Assembly: GCA_036395835.1 (NCBI GenBank)
Contig: DASWCW010000056.1
Location: forward strand, 1 to 54,073
Source of the DNA: AP-16 sp036395835
GTDB lineage: Bacteria > Pseudomonadota > Alphaproteobacteria > Rhizobiales > Xanthobacteraceae
Direction: 5' to 3'
Length of the DNA: 54,073 nucleotides
Part shown: in pieces, positions 1 to 8,094 of the stretch
Position numbering within the stretch: position 1 is the stretch's first letter
Layout of the letters: each line of letters begins with the position of its first letter
Notes under the pieces: generated by a model
The model's input: the letters and a program-made list of their open reading frames with translations, nothing else
Database searches by the model: none
What the model was told of the DNA's origin: nothing
Translations under genes and position numbers: made by a program

Positions 1-56
1 ATGATTTTCAATGACTTAGAGGCGGCTCCGGGCAGGCCGCAAAAGCCCGGTAAGCA

Positions 57-359
57 ATGGGTAAGCAGAGCACTCAAAAGCGGGCCATCGAGGGCGCCGA
101 AGCGGTCGCCCCGAACCTGTCGCGGCCCTTGGCTTACCCGATCACGCTCACCGGCGGCCCGCGCTCGCATCTCGTCACGCTGATGGATGCCGCCATTATG
201 ATTCGAGACATGGAGTCGTCTCGGCAGGCGCGCCCGGTTTGGGATCGAGCCGCCGCGATGATCTTGCTTGCGGCACAGAGCGGCGAGGCCGCGGACATCG
301 CGGAGGCTACGCGGCAGCTGCACGTCGCACTCAATCACGACAATTGTCTGAAGAATTGA
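57..359 (+). CDS. Small conserved hypothetical protein (100 aa)
   Basis: I recognise no named domain. The protein is soluble, with no signal peptide or membrane segment. The layout is an N-terminal LAYPITLTGG stretch, then RQARPVWDRAAAMIL, then an alternating Ala/Glu helix ending in a short C-terminus. It resembles small proteins I have seen in Bradyrhizobium with the same RQARPVWD core, all of unknown function. The start is the first ATG of the frame and its ribosome site is poor, so the true start could be another codon. Nothing upstream in the first 56 bases is identifiable. Confidence 0.55.
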   Translation: MGKQSTQKRAIEGAEAVAPNLSRPLAYPITLTGGPRSHLVTLMDAAIMIRDMESSRQARPVWDRAAAMILLAAQSGEAADIAEATRQLHVALNHDNCLKN

Positions 360-393
360 TGCTAGCGGCCATTTTCGGGACTGCGATTAGCGG

Positions 394-1256
394 ATGTTAA
401 AAAAGGTTGCACTGTTTCTATCCTTCCTAGTTTTTGTAACCGGCGCGTTTGTTGCGGGAGAGCGTACGCTGTCTCCAGTCTTCCAATCCTGCATAGAACA
501 ACATGATAACTCCGACGAAGGCTATCCCCCCGAACAAAAACCATCCGCCTTCGGTATCACGAGCACGACGGTTGGTAGCTATGTTCGCTGTAGTGCTGCT
601 TTTGTCGAAGCCCACAATGGGGCTATCGGCGCGCTCGCCACGATAGTTATTGCTGCCTTTACCGAACCCTTTGGTTTGCCACTAGCAGAGAAGCCGAGTT
701 GACTACTCAGGCGCTCGCTCTCGCCCGCGACGAGTTTCTCTCCACGCATCGGCCCAAGCTGCGAATTAAACATCTGTGGTTCGCATCCGCTGACGGAGCA
801 GCGTTCATCGATGAACCCATCAAAAGCGGAGTGCCGCTTGTGGTGCGAATTGATGCTGTTAATGTCGGGAGCGCCGTAGCAAATATTACTTTTATCAATT
901 ACAGTACGCTCATACTCCCGCTCGGCGAACGATTGCCGCAACGGCCGCCCTATGATGCACCCGATGCTCCGCGCTTCCCCGTAAGTCCAACACACTCGCT
1001 GAGAAGTGGGATCACATTTACCGCCCCCATCTCCGATGGTCGCGTCTTGACCTCCGAAGAACACCGGCAAATCCGAAACGGAGATAGCCGTCTCTGGTTT
1101 GTCGGGACTATCGAGTATTGGGATAATGCGTTCCCTGCGAATCTCCGGCAGAGTGCGTTTTGTCGATATCTGGCTTTCACCCGCAGGCCGGCCAGCGATG
1201 CCGATGCTGGTCGTTTCGAAATAGAAAAAGATCCAGACTACGAGTACGAAGATTAG
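394..1256 (+). pseudogene. Membrane-anchored conserved hypothetical protein, split by a one-base frameshift
   Basis: Two reading frames together make one protein of about 287 residues. The first (394-702) gives an N-terminal membrane segment (LFLSFLVFVTGAFVAGERTL) and a second hydrophobic stretch ending AIGALATIVIAAFT, then runs into unrelated residues and a stop. In the next frame the sequence continues as TLWFATSREAELTTQAL and goes on through a soluble domain to a stop at 1256. That is how I would expect this rhizobial family (two membrane segments, then a beta-rich exterior domain) to read. The break lies near 664, where ACC GAA CCC would need one more base (ACC GGA ACC CTT TGG). The 699-1256 part has no good start of its own. 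Either this is a recent pseudogene or a base was missed in sequencing. Function unknown. Confidence 0.7.
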
Positions 1257-1398
1257 GGCGCCGGCCTGTCGGAGCCAGCGTCCGTGACCTTCTGTCACGG
1301 TTCAATTCCGCCTCTGGGCACCATGATTCCGGACCGGGCGCTTGGGGCCCTCCCGCGCATTGCCCATTTCATGGCAGCTGCCGTCCTGCCGCGCTAGA

Positions 1399-1728
1399 CT
1401 AGGTGCCTTGTTCTGAGCCGATCCATTCGCGCAACTCCATCGCCGTGAGAAATCCAGATTTCCGGTCGATCGGTTGGCCGGCGCGAAACAGCAGCAGCGT
1501 GGGGACGCCCCTGACCTCATAGCGCTCGGCAACCTCCGGAAGCGCCTCGGCGTCGAGCTTGCGGGCCTGAACCGTGCCGCCCGATGTCCGCACCGCCGCG
1601 GCGATCATCGGCTCGATGCGCCGGCAAATGACGCAGGCTTGCGTGTATACGTCCAGAATGGTCAGTCCGGGCAGCTCAAGGACGGCGCCGAGCTCATCCT
1701 GGGTGCGGACATCCGCTATCATTCCCAA
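1399..1728 (-). CDS. Thioredoxin-like protein
   Basis: Short thioredoxin-fold protein (109 aa) for thiol-disulfide exchange in the cytoplasm. Its active site is CVIC, in the context VYTQACVICRRIEP, so it departs from the classic CGPC. The cis-Pro loop VRGVPTLLLFRAG, typical of the fold, is present. There is no signal peptide. The start is uncertain: a TTG at 1728 sits six bases behind an AAGGAG, while an ATG at 1722 follows a weaker AGG. It lies 11 bases downstream of the AhpD-like gene on the same strand, so the two are probably co-transcribed. A thioredoxin-like reductant next to an AhpD-like CxxC protein suggests a small peroxide or thiol defence unit; this is inference. Confidence 0.8.
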   Translation of the reverse strand: MGMIADVRTQDELGAVLELPGLTILDVYTQACVICRRIEPMIAAAVRTSGGTVQARKLDAEALPEVAERYEVRGVPTLLLFRAGQPIDRKSGFLTAMELREWIGSEQGT

Positions 1729-1739
1729 CCTGGTCTCCT

Positions 1740-2357
1740 TCAGCTCGCGGCTTTCCAGGTCTCGCCGCGGTCTTTCATGTAGGTCAGGAAATCATCCGGC
1801 CCGATGTTCAGCGCGCCATTGATCATGTTGAAATTGTTTCCGGTGTTCACCGTTTCCAGCGTTTCGATGATTTCCTGATCCGTGACGCCGACCTGCCGAA
1901 GCGCGGAAATATCGTCCTGGGTGATCGAGTGAGGATCGCCATTCGCCTTGAGCGCATAGTTGAACAACAGCCTTTCCTTCCGGGAGAAGCCGAGGCGGTC
2001 GGGGTCGAATTCCAGCGCGGCTTTGACCTCGTCGTCGGAAGCGCCGGCATTGCGCATCGCGGTGGCATGAAACGAGACGCAATAATCGCACCGGTTCGCC
2101 TCGGCCAGCGCCGTCATCACCGCCTCCTTGAATTTGACGCTCAGGCTGCCCTTGGTCAGCAGCACCATGAGGCGGTGGAAGTTCGCCTGCGCCAGCTCCG
2201 GAAACGCGGAATAGGCCTTGAACAAGTTCGAAACACGGCCGGATCCGCGGACGCGCTCCAATTCGTCGTACAATTCCTTTCTGGCTCCCGTCGCCCGCTC
2301 GGGCGGCACCAGCTCGATGAACGGGGCGCTCTGACTTTCACGGCTCCACTGACCCAT
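1740..2357 (-). CDS. AhpD-like / carboxymuconolactone decarboxylase family protein
   Basis: Peroxidase-related protein (205 aa) of the AhpD/CMD fold. The diagnostic motif CDYCVSFHA (CxxC followed by His) is present, in the helix after EAVMTALAEANR. AhpD proteins use this motif to pass electrons to peroxiredoxins or act as weak alkylhydroperoxidases; substrate and partner here are unknown. I chose the ATG at 2357 because a GGAG lies six bases upstream; another ATG at 2363 is too close to it. The frame stays open further upstream without good codon sense. It heads a probable two-gene unit with the thioredoxin-like gene. Confidence 0.85.
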   Translation of the reverse strand: MGQWSRESQSAPFIELVPPERATGARKELYDELERVRGSGRVSNLFKAYSAFPELAQANFHRLMVLLTKGSLSVKFKEAVMTALAEANRCDYCVSFHATAMRNAGASDDEVKAALEFDPDRLGFSRKERLLFNYALKANGDPHSITQDDISALRQVGVTDQEIIETLETVNTGNNFNMINGALNIGPDDFLTYMKDRGETWKAAS

Positions 2358-2458
2358 GCTCATCTCCGTTTTTCCAACGCTCGATGCTGCGGCGGTCACG
2401 AACGACCTGTCAACATTGCGGCAATGCGTTCCATTTGCCGGCGTGGAACGCCGTCGCG

Positions 2459-2535
2459 CTATTCGGCGCGCCGCCCCAGCATGGTGCGCGCCTCGTCGGG
2501 CCGCGCCGGCCGCGCGCCGTGGCGGGCCAGTTGCC
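2459..2535 (-). pseudogene. Orphan 3' end of a BKACE (DUF849) gene
   Basis: Read on the minus strand, this stretch encodes QLARHGARPARPDEARTMLG plus a few residues and a stop. It matches the C-terminus of the intact BKACE gene at 3012-3842 (KLARHGARPARPEEARAMLG) with the stop at the same relative position. The DNA is nearly the same too, but not identical. Everything upstream of the fragment is missing: an in-frame stop lies at about 2539 and AT-rich DNA carrying a tfoX-like gene begins there. I read it as the remnant of a diverged second BKACE copy, removed by deletion or insertion. Confidence 0.75.
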
Positions 2536-2559
2536 GACCTTATCTTAAATTGTGCGAAT

Positions 2560-2916
2560 TTAACTGCCATACTTGAACGACACATATTTTATGCTTTCGT
2601 CCACAAGCTTTCTCAATCGCCGCTTATTTTGGAGCGTTTGTTTCGGAAGTACCACGTATTCTTTTTTGATGTGACCCTTAGGAAAATATTTTAAACGCTT
2701 CACGGCTTTTTCCTGAAATAAGTCGTCAAGAGTTTTTGACGGAAGGCGCAAGGCAACCCCAAACTTGCCGCATGAAATAAATATACGTCCGTTGATATAA
2801 CCACCAACAGCGCCAAAGACATTTTTGAACTCTAACCGGTGTCGAACAGCAAGTCTGGGACGAGTTTGTTTCAGTAATTTTGTCACTTCACCTAGATATT
2901 TGTTTTTCATGTCCAT
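2560..2916 (-). CDS. TfoX N-terminal domain protein
   Basis: Small protein (118 aa) matching the TfoX/Sxy N-terminal domain in layout: a helix, then FKNVFGAVGGYINGRIFISC, a strand pair FGVALRLPS, and the late YFPKGHIKKEYVVLP motif. In gammaproteobacteria the full TfoX promotes competence gene expression. Single-domain versions are widespread and uncharacterised, so no competence role is claimed. The region 2540-2940 is clearly AT-richer than all neighbours and Lys/Asn-rich, which suggests acquisition from elsewhere. AAAGG lies about ten bases before the ATG. It sits between the BKACE remnant and the intact BKACE gene. Confidence 0.75.
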   Translation of the reverse strand: MDMKNKYLGEVTKLLKQTRPRLAVRHRLEFKNVFGAVGGYINGRIFISCGKFGVALRLPSKTLDDLFQEKAVKRLKYFPKGHIKKEYVVLPKQTLQNKRRLRKLVDESIKYVSFKYGS

Positions 2917-3011
2917 TTTGATGATGCCTTTGGTTTTCTAATTAAGATTCGGGCGCGATCTCCGCCACAGCTCGATCCGACGGACGTATTCTGTCGATTC
3001 GTCTTCCAGCG

Positions 3012-3842
3012 CTATCCTGCCCGCAGCCCCAGCATGGCGCGGGCCTCCTCGGGCCGCGCCGGCCGCGCGCCGTGGCGCGCCAGTTTCTCGACCGCGAGGG
3101 CGACCAGCTCGGCATTGCTCTTCGCCAGGCGCTCGCGCGTGACGCGGATGTTGTCCTCGAGCCCGGGGCGCACGCCGTCGGCCTTGCGCGAGAGCGCCCA
3201 TTCCATCACCTCGGCCTGGTGGCGGCCGATCCCGGCCGCGGTCCACGTCGCGCGCGGCAGCACCCGCTTGAGCTCGCCCAGCAGCACGTCGAGCAGGTGC
3301 TCGCGCGCGGGCAGCGCATTTTTCACTCCGAGCACGAATTGCACGTGCGGCTTCTCGTCGAGCGGGCCGCGGTCGACGAGCCCGCGCGCGCCGTGAATCA
3401 TCGACAGATCGAACACCTCGATCTCCGGCCTGATGCCGTTGTCGCGCATTTTCGTCGCAAGATCCTCGATCAGCGCCGGCGAGTTCTCGTACACGATGGT
3501 GGGGAAATTCACCGAGCCGGTGGAGAGCGAGGCCATGTCGGGCTTGAGCGGCAGCGCGCTCGCGCGCGCGCTCGGATCGCGCCCGCGGCCGCCGGTCGAG
3601 AACTGCACGATCATGCCGGGGCAGTGCCGTTTCACCCCCGCTATGACCTGCGCGAACAGCTCGGGATCCGAGGACGGCGTCTCGTCGGGGTTGCGGACGT
3701 GGATATGGACGAGCGACGCGCCCGCCTCGAACGCCTCCCGGGTCGATTCGATCTGCTCGGACGTCGTGATGGGCACGGCGGGATTGTCGCGCTTGCGCGG
3801 CACCGAGCCGGTGATCGCCACCGCAATGACCACTGGCCGCAT
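3012..3842 (-). CDS. Beta-keto acid cleavage enzyme family protein (BKACE, DUF849)
   Basis: A 276-residue TIM-barrel protein of the Kce-like family. Members condense a beta-keto acid with acetyl-CoA and cleave it to acetoacetate plus a new CoA ester; 3-keto-5-aminohexanoate is the classic substrate. Seen here: the zinc-binding pair in ASLVHIHVRNP, the anion-binding STGG loop (VQFSTGGRG), the PEIEVFDL segment and the terminal AAGIGRHQ motif. A good AGGAG lies seven bases before the ATG at 3842. The divergent neighbour is an organic acid permease, so uptake and cleavage of a keto or dicarboxylic acid is plausible. The specific substrate cannot be told from the sequence. Confidence 0.88.
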   Translation of the reverse strand: MRPVVIAVAITGSVPRKRDNPAVPITTSEQIESTREAFEAGASLVHIHVRNPDETPSSDPELFAQVIAGVKRHCPGMIVQFSTGGRGRDPSARASALPLKPDMASLSTGSVNFPTIVYENSPALIEDLATKMRDNGIRPEIEVFDLSMIHGARGLVDRGPLDEKPHVQFVLGVKNALPAREHLLDVLLGELKRVLPRATWTAAGIGRHQAEVMEWALSRKADGVRPGLEDNIRVTRERLAKSNAELVALAVEKLARHGARPARPEEARAMLGLRAG

Positions 3843-4075
3843 CGTGGGCTCCTGTGCGTATTTGGAACGGGCGGCGCTCTGCGTGCAGGCAGAGTGTGAA
3901 TCGCCATTCCGGGCGCCCGGTTTCGGTTCCGCCGCGGCTTCCCCGGGCGGGAACATAGCCGCCGGCTGCTGCTTTTCAGCACAGGATACGCCGCACGGCC
4001 GCCCTCGGCCAGCCGACTTTGCGTCGCCGCGGCGGGTGCCCGATCATTCTATTTTGTTAGATCCGGGAGAAGCGC

Positions 4076-5401
4076 ATGAGCATCGCCGCCCGAACCCTGC
4101 CGATGACGACGACCTCCGGTGCCGATCGCGGGCGCCGCATTCTCGCCATCGTCGGCGCCTCCTCGGGCAATCTGGTCGAGTGGTACGACTTCTACGTCTA
4201 TTCCTTCACCGCGCTGTATTTCGCCGGCGCGTTCTTCCCGACCGGCGACCGCACGACCGAGCTGCTCAACGCCGCGGGCGTGTTCGCGGCCGGATTCTTC
4301 ATGCGGCCGCTCGGCGGCTGGCTGTTCGGCTGGATCGCCGATACCCACGGCCGCCGCACCGCGATGATCATCTCGGTGCTGATGATGTGCGCGGGCTCGC
4401 TGATGATCGCGGTCATGCCGACCTATGCCGCGATCGGGACGGCGGCGCCGGCGCTGCTGCTCTTCGCGCGCCTGGTCCAAGGACTTTCGGTCGGCGGCGA
4501 GTACGGCACCAGCGCAACCTATATGAGCGAGGTCGCCGCCAAGGGTCACCGCGGCTTCTACGCCTCGTTCCAATACGTCACCCTGATCGGCGGACAGCTG
4601 CTCGCGCTCGTCGTGCTCATCCCGCTGCAGCAGTTCCTCTCCGCCGACGAGCTCAAGGCCTGGGGCTGGCGCGTCCCGTTTCTCATCGGCGCGATCGCGG
4701 CGATCGTCGCGCTGTTCCTGCGCCGCTCGCTGGCCGAGACCGCGTCCGAGGAATCGATGCACGACAAGGAGGCCGGGACGATCCACGGCGTCCTGCATCA
4801 CAAGCGCGCTGTGCTGCTCGTGCTGGGATTTACGGCCGGCGGATCGCTCATCTTCTACACCTTCACGACCTACATGCAGAAATATCTCGTCAACACCGCC
4901 GGGATGGATACCAAGACGGCGAGCGCGTTGATGACGCTGGCCCTGCTGGTCTACATGCTGCTGCAGCCGGTCTTCGGCGTGATCTCGGACCATATCGGCC
5001 GCAGGAACTCGATGATCTGTTTCTCCTCGTTGGCGGTGCTCGCGACGGTGCCGCTGCTGACCGCGCTCGGCCGCGCCGCCAATCCGTATGCGGCGTTCGG
5101 GTTGGTTTTGCTGGCCCTCGCCATGATCAGCTTCTACACCTCGATCAGCGGCCTGGTGAAAGCCGAGCTGTTCCCGACCGAGGTGCGCGCGCTCGGAGTC
5201 GGGCTCTCCTATGCGGTCGCCAACGCGGTGTTCGGCGGCACCGCCGAATACGTCGGGCTGTGGTTCAAATCGGTCGGGCAGGAATATTTGTTCCCCTGGT
5301 ACGTCACCGCGCTCTGCGCGATGGCGCTCCTCGCGTCGCTGTCGATGCCCGATACGCGCAAGCACGGCTATCTCGAGGGGACACAAGCGCCGCAGACGTG
5401 A
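4076..5401 (+). CDS. MFS transporter, metabolite:H+ symporter (MHS) family
   Basis: Inner membrane symporter (441 aa, about 12 membrane helices) like KgtP, ProP and dicarboxylate permeases. Typical features are the N-terminal SSGNLVEWYDFYVYS signature, the loop 2-3 motif GWIADTHGRRTAM, VQGLSVGGEYGTSATYMSE in helix 4-5, and a second DHIGRRNSM loop in the C-half. MHS members usually import alpha-ketoglutarate, citrate, betaine or aromatic acids. GGGAGAA precedes the ATG. It is divergent from the BKACE gene, suggesting a shared control region at 3843-4075 and a linked catabolic role. Substrate not determined. Confidence 0.9.
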   Translation: MSIAARTLPMTTTSGADRGRRILAIVGASSGNLVEWYDFYVYSFTALYFAGAFFPTGDRTTELLNAAGVFAAGFFMRPLGGWLFGWIADTHGRRTAMIISVLMMCAGSLMIAVMPTYAAIGTAAPALLLFARLVQGLSVGGEYGTSATYMSEVAAKGHRGFYASFQYVTLIGGQLLALVVLIPLQQFLSADELKAWGWRVPFLIGAIAAIVALFLRRSLAETASEESMHDKEAGTIHGVLHHKRAVLLVLGFTAGGSLIFYTFTTYMQKYLVNTAGMDTKTASALMTLALLVYMLLQPVFGVISDHIGRRNSMICFSSLAVLATVPLLTALGRAANPYAAFGLVLLALAMISFYTSISGLVKAELFPTEVRALGVGLSYAVANAVFGGTAEYVGLWFKSVGQEYLFPWYVTALCAMALLASLSMPDTRKHGYLEGTQAPQT

Positions 5402-5684
5402 GGCTTCGCGTGCGGTGACCTGGTCCGGCGGCGCGGCGGAGCGCGAAGCAAGCGCGGGAAACCGGGTGACAGCTCACCCAACGTGAAGGTGCAGTCGTTA
5501 ATTATAATGCAATCGAAAGATGTTCCGCTTGCAAAATGGAAGCCGTACGCTGCTGTTTTTGCTCAATAGATTTATGAACAAATTTGCCGACGGCGGCGAC
5601 CGCCGCACGGGCTACAGCTTTGCCCGCAGGCGTTTGCCGGATATCCTCCCTGGTGGATCGGCATGCTTTGCAAGGCAGGGCACG

Positions 5685-6302
5685 ATGAGCAATTTGAAGG
5701 TCTATGGGGTTCCCGGATCGCGCGCCTACCGAGTGCTTTGGATGGTCAACGAGCTCGGGCTCGATTACGAGCACGTCCCGGTGCATTTCGGCGACGGCAG
5801 CGCCAGAACTCCGGAATATCTCGCGGTCAATCCCAACGCCCGCATCCCGGCGATCGACGACGCCGGGTTCAAGCTCTGGGAATCGATGGCCATCAATCTC
5901 TATCTGGCCAAGAAACACGACAAAGGCTTGTGGCCGAAAACGCTCCAAGGCGAGGCGCAGGCGCTGCAGTGGAGCTTCTGGGCGATGACGGAAGCGGAGA
6001 AACCGGCCTTGGCGGCGCTGATGCATCGGGTGTTCTTGCCGGAAGACCTGCGTGATCCCAGGCTCGCGGATGAGGGCGAGCAGCAGCTGCAAAAGCCGCT
6101 GAAGGTGCTCGACGACGCGCTGGCCAAGAGCGGCTATTTGGCCGGCTCGAGTTTTTCGGTCGCCGATCTCAATGTCGCCTCGGTCCTGTCCTGGGCGCGT
6201 CTCGCGCGCGTCGATCTGTCGGGCTTCCCGCATGTGAAGCAATGGCTCACGGCGGCCCTGCAGCGCCCCGCAGCCGTGAAGGCCGCGCCCAAACGTTCTT
6301 GA
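5685..6302 (+). CDS. Glutathione S-transferase family protein
   Basis: Cytosolic GST (205 aa). The N-terminal thioredoxin-like domain (about 1-80) has KVYGVPGSRAYRVLW and the glutathione-holding elements NPNARIPAIDD (cis-Pro) and WESMAINLYLAKK (Glu-Ser). A helical C-terminal domain with the N-capping FSVADLNVASVLSWAR follows. Likely role: conjugation or reduction of electrophiles or peroxides. The ATG at 5685 is chosen because the fold begins right there and AGGG lies upstream; residues encoded further 5' do not fit the family. A second GST follows 49 bases downstream on the same strand, only distantly related. Confidence 0.9.
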   Translation: MSNLKVYGVPGSRAYRVLWMVNELGLDYEHVPVHFGDGSARTPEYLAVNPNARIPAIDDAGFKLWESMAINLYLAKKHDKGLWPKTLQGEAQALQWSFWAMTEAEKPALAALMHRVFLPEDLRDPRLADEGEQQLQKPLKVLDDALAKSGYLAGSSFSVADLNVASVLSWARLARVDLSGFPHVKQWLTAALQRPAAVKAAPKRS

Positions 6303-6351
6303 GCGGACGCCGCAGCCGCCGAGCGCTTCGGCAAATTCCAAGGGAATGGCG

Positions 6352-7062
6352 ATGGTCTACGAGCTCTACTATTGGCCGGAGATCCAGGGGCGCGGCGAGT
6401 TCGTTCGCCTCGCACTCGAGGATGCCGGCGCCGAATATGTCGACGTCGCGAGACGGGGCGGCGGCACCTCCGCCATGCTGAAATTGCTCGACGACGAAAG
6501 GGTCAAGACGCCATCCTTCGCGCCGCCGTTTCTCAAGGCCGGCAAGCTCCTGATCGGCCAGACCGCGAATATCTTGTTGTTCCTCGGGCCTCGGCACCAG
6601 CTTGCGCCGGCGGGCGAGGCCGGCCGGCTGTGGACGCATCAGCTCCAGCTCACGATGGCGGATTTCGTCGTGGAGATTCACGACGCCCATCACCCGATCT
6701 CGTCGAGCCTCTACTACGAGGACCAGCGCAAGGAGGCGCGGCGGCGCACGCAGGACTTTCTCAAATCGCGCGCGCCGAAATATCTCGGCTATTTCGAGGG
6801 CGTGCTGGAGAAGAGCCCGGGCAGGTATCTGGTCGGCAGGACGGCGACCTACGCCGACCTTTCCCTGTTCCAGATCGTCGCCGGCCTGCGCTATGCCTTC
6901 CCGCGAGCCATGGCGCGGCTCGAAAAACGCCACCCGCGCGTCGTCGCCGTGCACGACCGGGTCGGGAAGCGCCCGCGCATCGCCGCTTATCTGGATTCGG
7001 AGCGCCGAATTGCGTTCAACCAGATGGGCATTTTCCGGCACTACAAGGAGCTCGACCCGTGA
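6352..7062 (+). CDS. Glutathione S-transferase family protein (second, divergent)
   Basis: 236-residue GST-like protein. The N-terminal domain starts YELYYWPEIQGRGEFVRLALEDAG, as in sigma/alpha-type GSTs where the early Tyr activates glutathione. FAPPFLKAG holds the cis-Pro and IGQTANILLFLG the gamma-Glu site. The C-terminal helical domain contains YLVGRTATYADLSLFQIVAGL. An ATG six bases upstream (6346) overlaps the ribosome site; the 6352 ATG has AGGGA at better spacing. It probably forms a two-gene unit with the upstream GST. Substrates unknown. Confidence 0.88.
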   Translation: MVYELYYWPEIQGRGEFVRLALEDAGAEYVDVARRGGGTSAMLKLLDDERVKTPSFAPPFLKAGKLLIGQTANILLFLGPRHQLAPAGEAGRLWTHQLQLTMADFVVEIHDAHHPISSSLYYEDQRKEARRRTQDFLKSRAPKYLGYFEGVLEKSPGRYLVGRTATYADLSLFQIVAGLRYAFPRAMARLEKRHPRVVAVHDRVGKRPRIAAYLDSERRIAFNQMGIFRHYKELDP

Positions 7063-7131
7063 AGCGGGGCGAGCGGCGGCGGCCGGCCGCGCCTGCCGCG
7101 ACCACCGCGGCCGTTCCGCTGCCGATGACGC

Positions 7132-7611
7132 TTACGCCGCCTTGCGATTGACGCTCGCCTCGGCGATCTCGGTGAGCTTCTTGTCCGCGGCCTTTTCTTC
7201 TTCCAGCGTCTGCTTGAGCGCGGAAACGGAATCCGCCATTCCGAGCTGCTCGGCCCAGGCGATCAGCGTGCCGTAGCGGGCGATCTCGTAATGCTCGACG
7301 GCTTGGGCGGCGGCAATCAATCCGGCGTCGATCACGTTGGGGTCCCCCTTCTTGATGACGTGCTCGCCCTCGGAGATGATGCCCATGATCGCCTCGCATT
7401 TTTCGCCGCGGGCGGGCTTGTCGATTTCGCTGAACACCTGCTCGAGCCGCTGCACCTGGCCTTCGGTTTCGTGCTGATGCTTTTCGAGGGCTCTTTTCAG
7501 CTCGGACGTTTCGGCCGCCTTCACCATTTTCGGCAGCGCTTTGAGGATCTGCTTCTCGGCGTAATAGATGTCCTTCAGGAGGTGAAGGAAGAGGTCGTTC
7601 ATCGTCTTCAT
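7132..7611 (-). CDS. DUF892 (YciE/YciF family) ferritin-like protein
   Basis: Four-helix-bundle protein (159 aa). Helix motifs with likely metal ligands are seen: LLKDIYYAEKQILKALPKM, HQHETEGQVQRLEQVF, AAAQAVEHYEIARYGTL and TLEEEKAADKKLTEIAE. The E...ExxH pattern is kept, so it may bind a di-iron site. Family members are stress-induced and of uncertain enzymatic role. The ATG at 7611 follows a GGAG at six bases; ATGs at 7623 and 7635 are alternatives. A second DUF892 protein lies at 19253-19759. It converges on the GST genes at its 3' side. Confidence 0.88.
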   Translation of the reverse strand: MKTMNDLFLHLLKDIYYAEKQILKALPKMVKAAETSELKRALEKHQHETEGQVQRLEQVFSEIDKPARGEKCEAIMGIISEGEHVIKKGDPNVIDAGLIAAAQAVEHYEIARYGTLIAWAEQLGMADSVSALKQTLEEEKAADKKLTEIAEASVNRKAA

Positions 7612-7866
7612 GATCTTCTCCATCGACAGCAGCACGCTCTTGCCTAAACGGGCCGCCCTTGGGAAAGTTCACCCGGATCGAAGCGGGGCCCTCCGAGAGC
7701 TGCACACTCCACCGCCCGTTACCCCCGACGCGGCTTCCCGCCCTATCAGCGCAACGCCGGCGCGGATCGACGGCACCAATCGCTGCTGTTGGGCTGAGCA
7801 GGGACGGCGGTCAGAGATTGGGAATCACGGGTCGGACGTCGGAAGCCGGTGGCCAGAAGTCAGAAG

Positions 7867-8094
7867 TCAATGGTGAGGGGTTTCCTGATGACCGGCCTCC
7901 GGTCTCTGGTTCCTGGATTGACGCGCGGCCGGTTCGGCGAACCAGACGTCCCTGCTGCTCCAGAAATGCTCCTGCCCGCATAACGGACAGAGCATCCTGG
8001 TGCCGACTTTGGGCAGCCGGTCGATCCCGTCGGTCTCGATCCCGGTCGCAACGATCTTTCCGCTGCTCGGGCACTTGACCATCAAGAACGTCAT
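7867..8094 (-). CDS. Small zinc-ribbon-like protein
   Basis: A 75-residue protein beginning MTFLMVKCPSSGKIVATGIETDG and carrying LCPLCGQEHFW. One cysteine in KCPSSG plus the CxxC pair gives an incomplete ribbon, with a nearby His as a possible fourth ligand. Similar tiny proteins are frequent in Bradyrhizobium with no assigned role. The start is well supported by GGAGGGAGGA five bases upstream. The last 20 residues are polar and probably disordered. Monocistronic as far as can be seen. Confidence 0.75.
   Translation of the reverse strand: MTFLMVKCPSSGKIVATGIETDGIDRLPKVGTRMLCPLCGQEHFWSSRDVWFAEPAARQSRNQRPEAGHQETPHH

Noticed and set aside
2476..3085. Direct repeats around the AT-rich tfoX region as target-site duplications of a mobile element
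   Set aside because: The two copies differ in sequence and encode a gene end in frame, so they are better explained as paralogous BKACE ends. No transposase or terminal inverted repeats are seen.
4049..5386. Long minus-strand open frame opposite the MHS permease gene (445 codons)
   Set aside because: Composition is His/Arg/Gln-rich with no hydrophobic or domain pattern; it mirrors the permease codons. The plus strand encodes a clear membrane transporter.
5497..5513. TTAATTATAATGCAATC upstream of the first GST gene as a third BoxR site
   Set aside because: Only one TGCA arm is present; the left arm of the dyad is missing.
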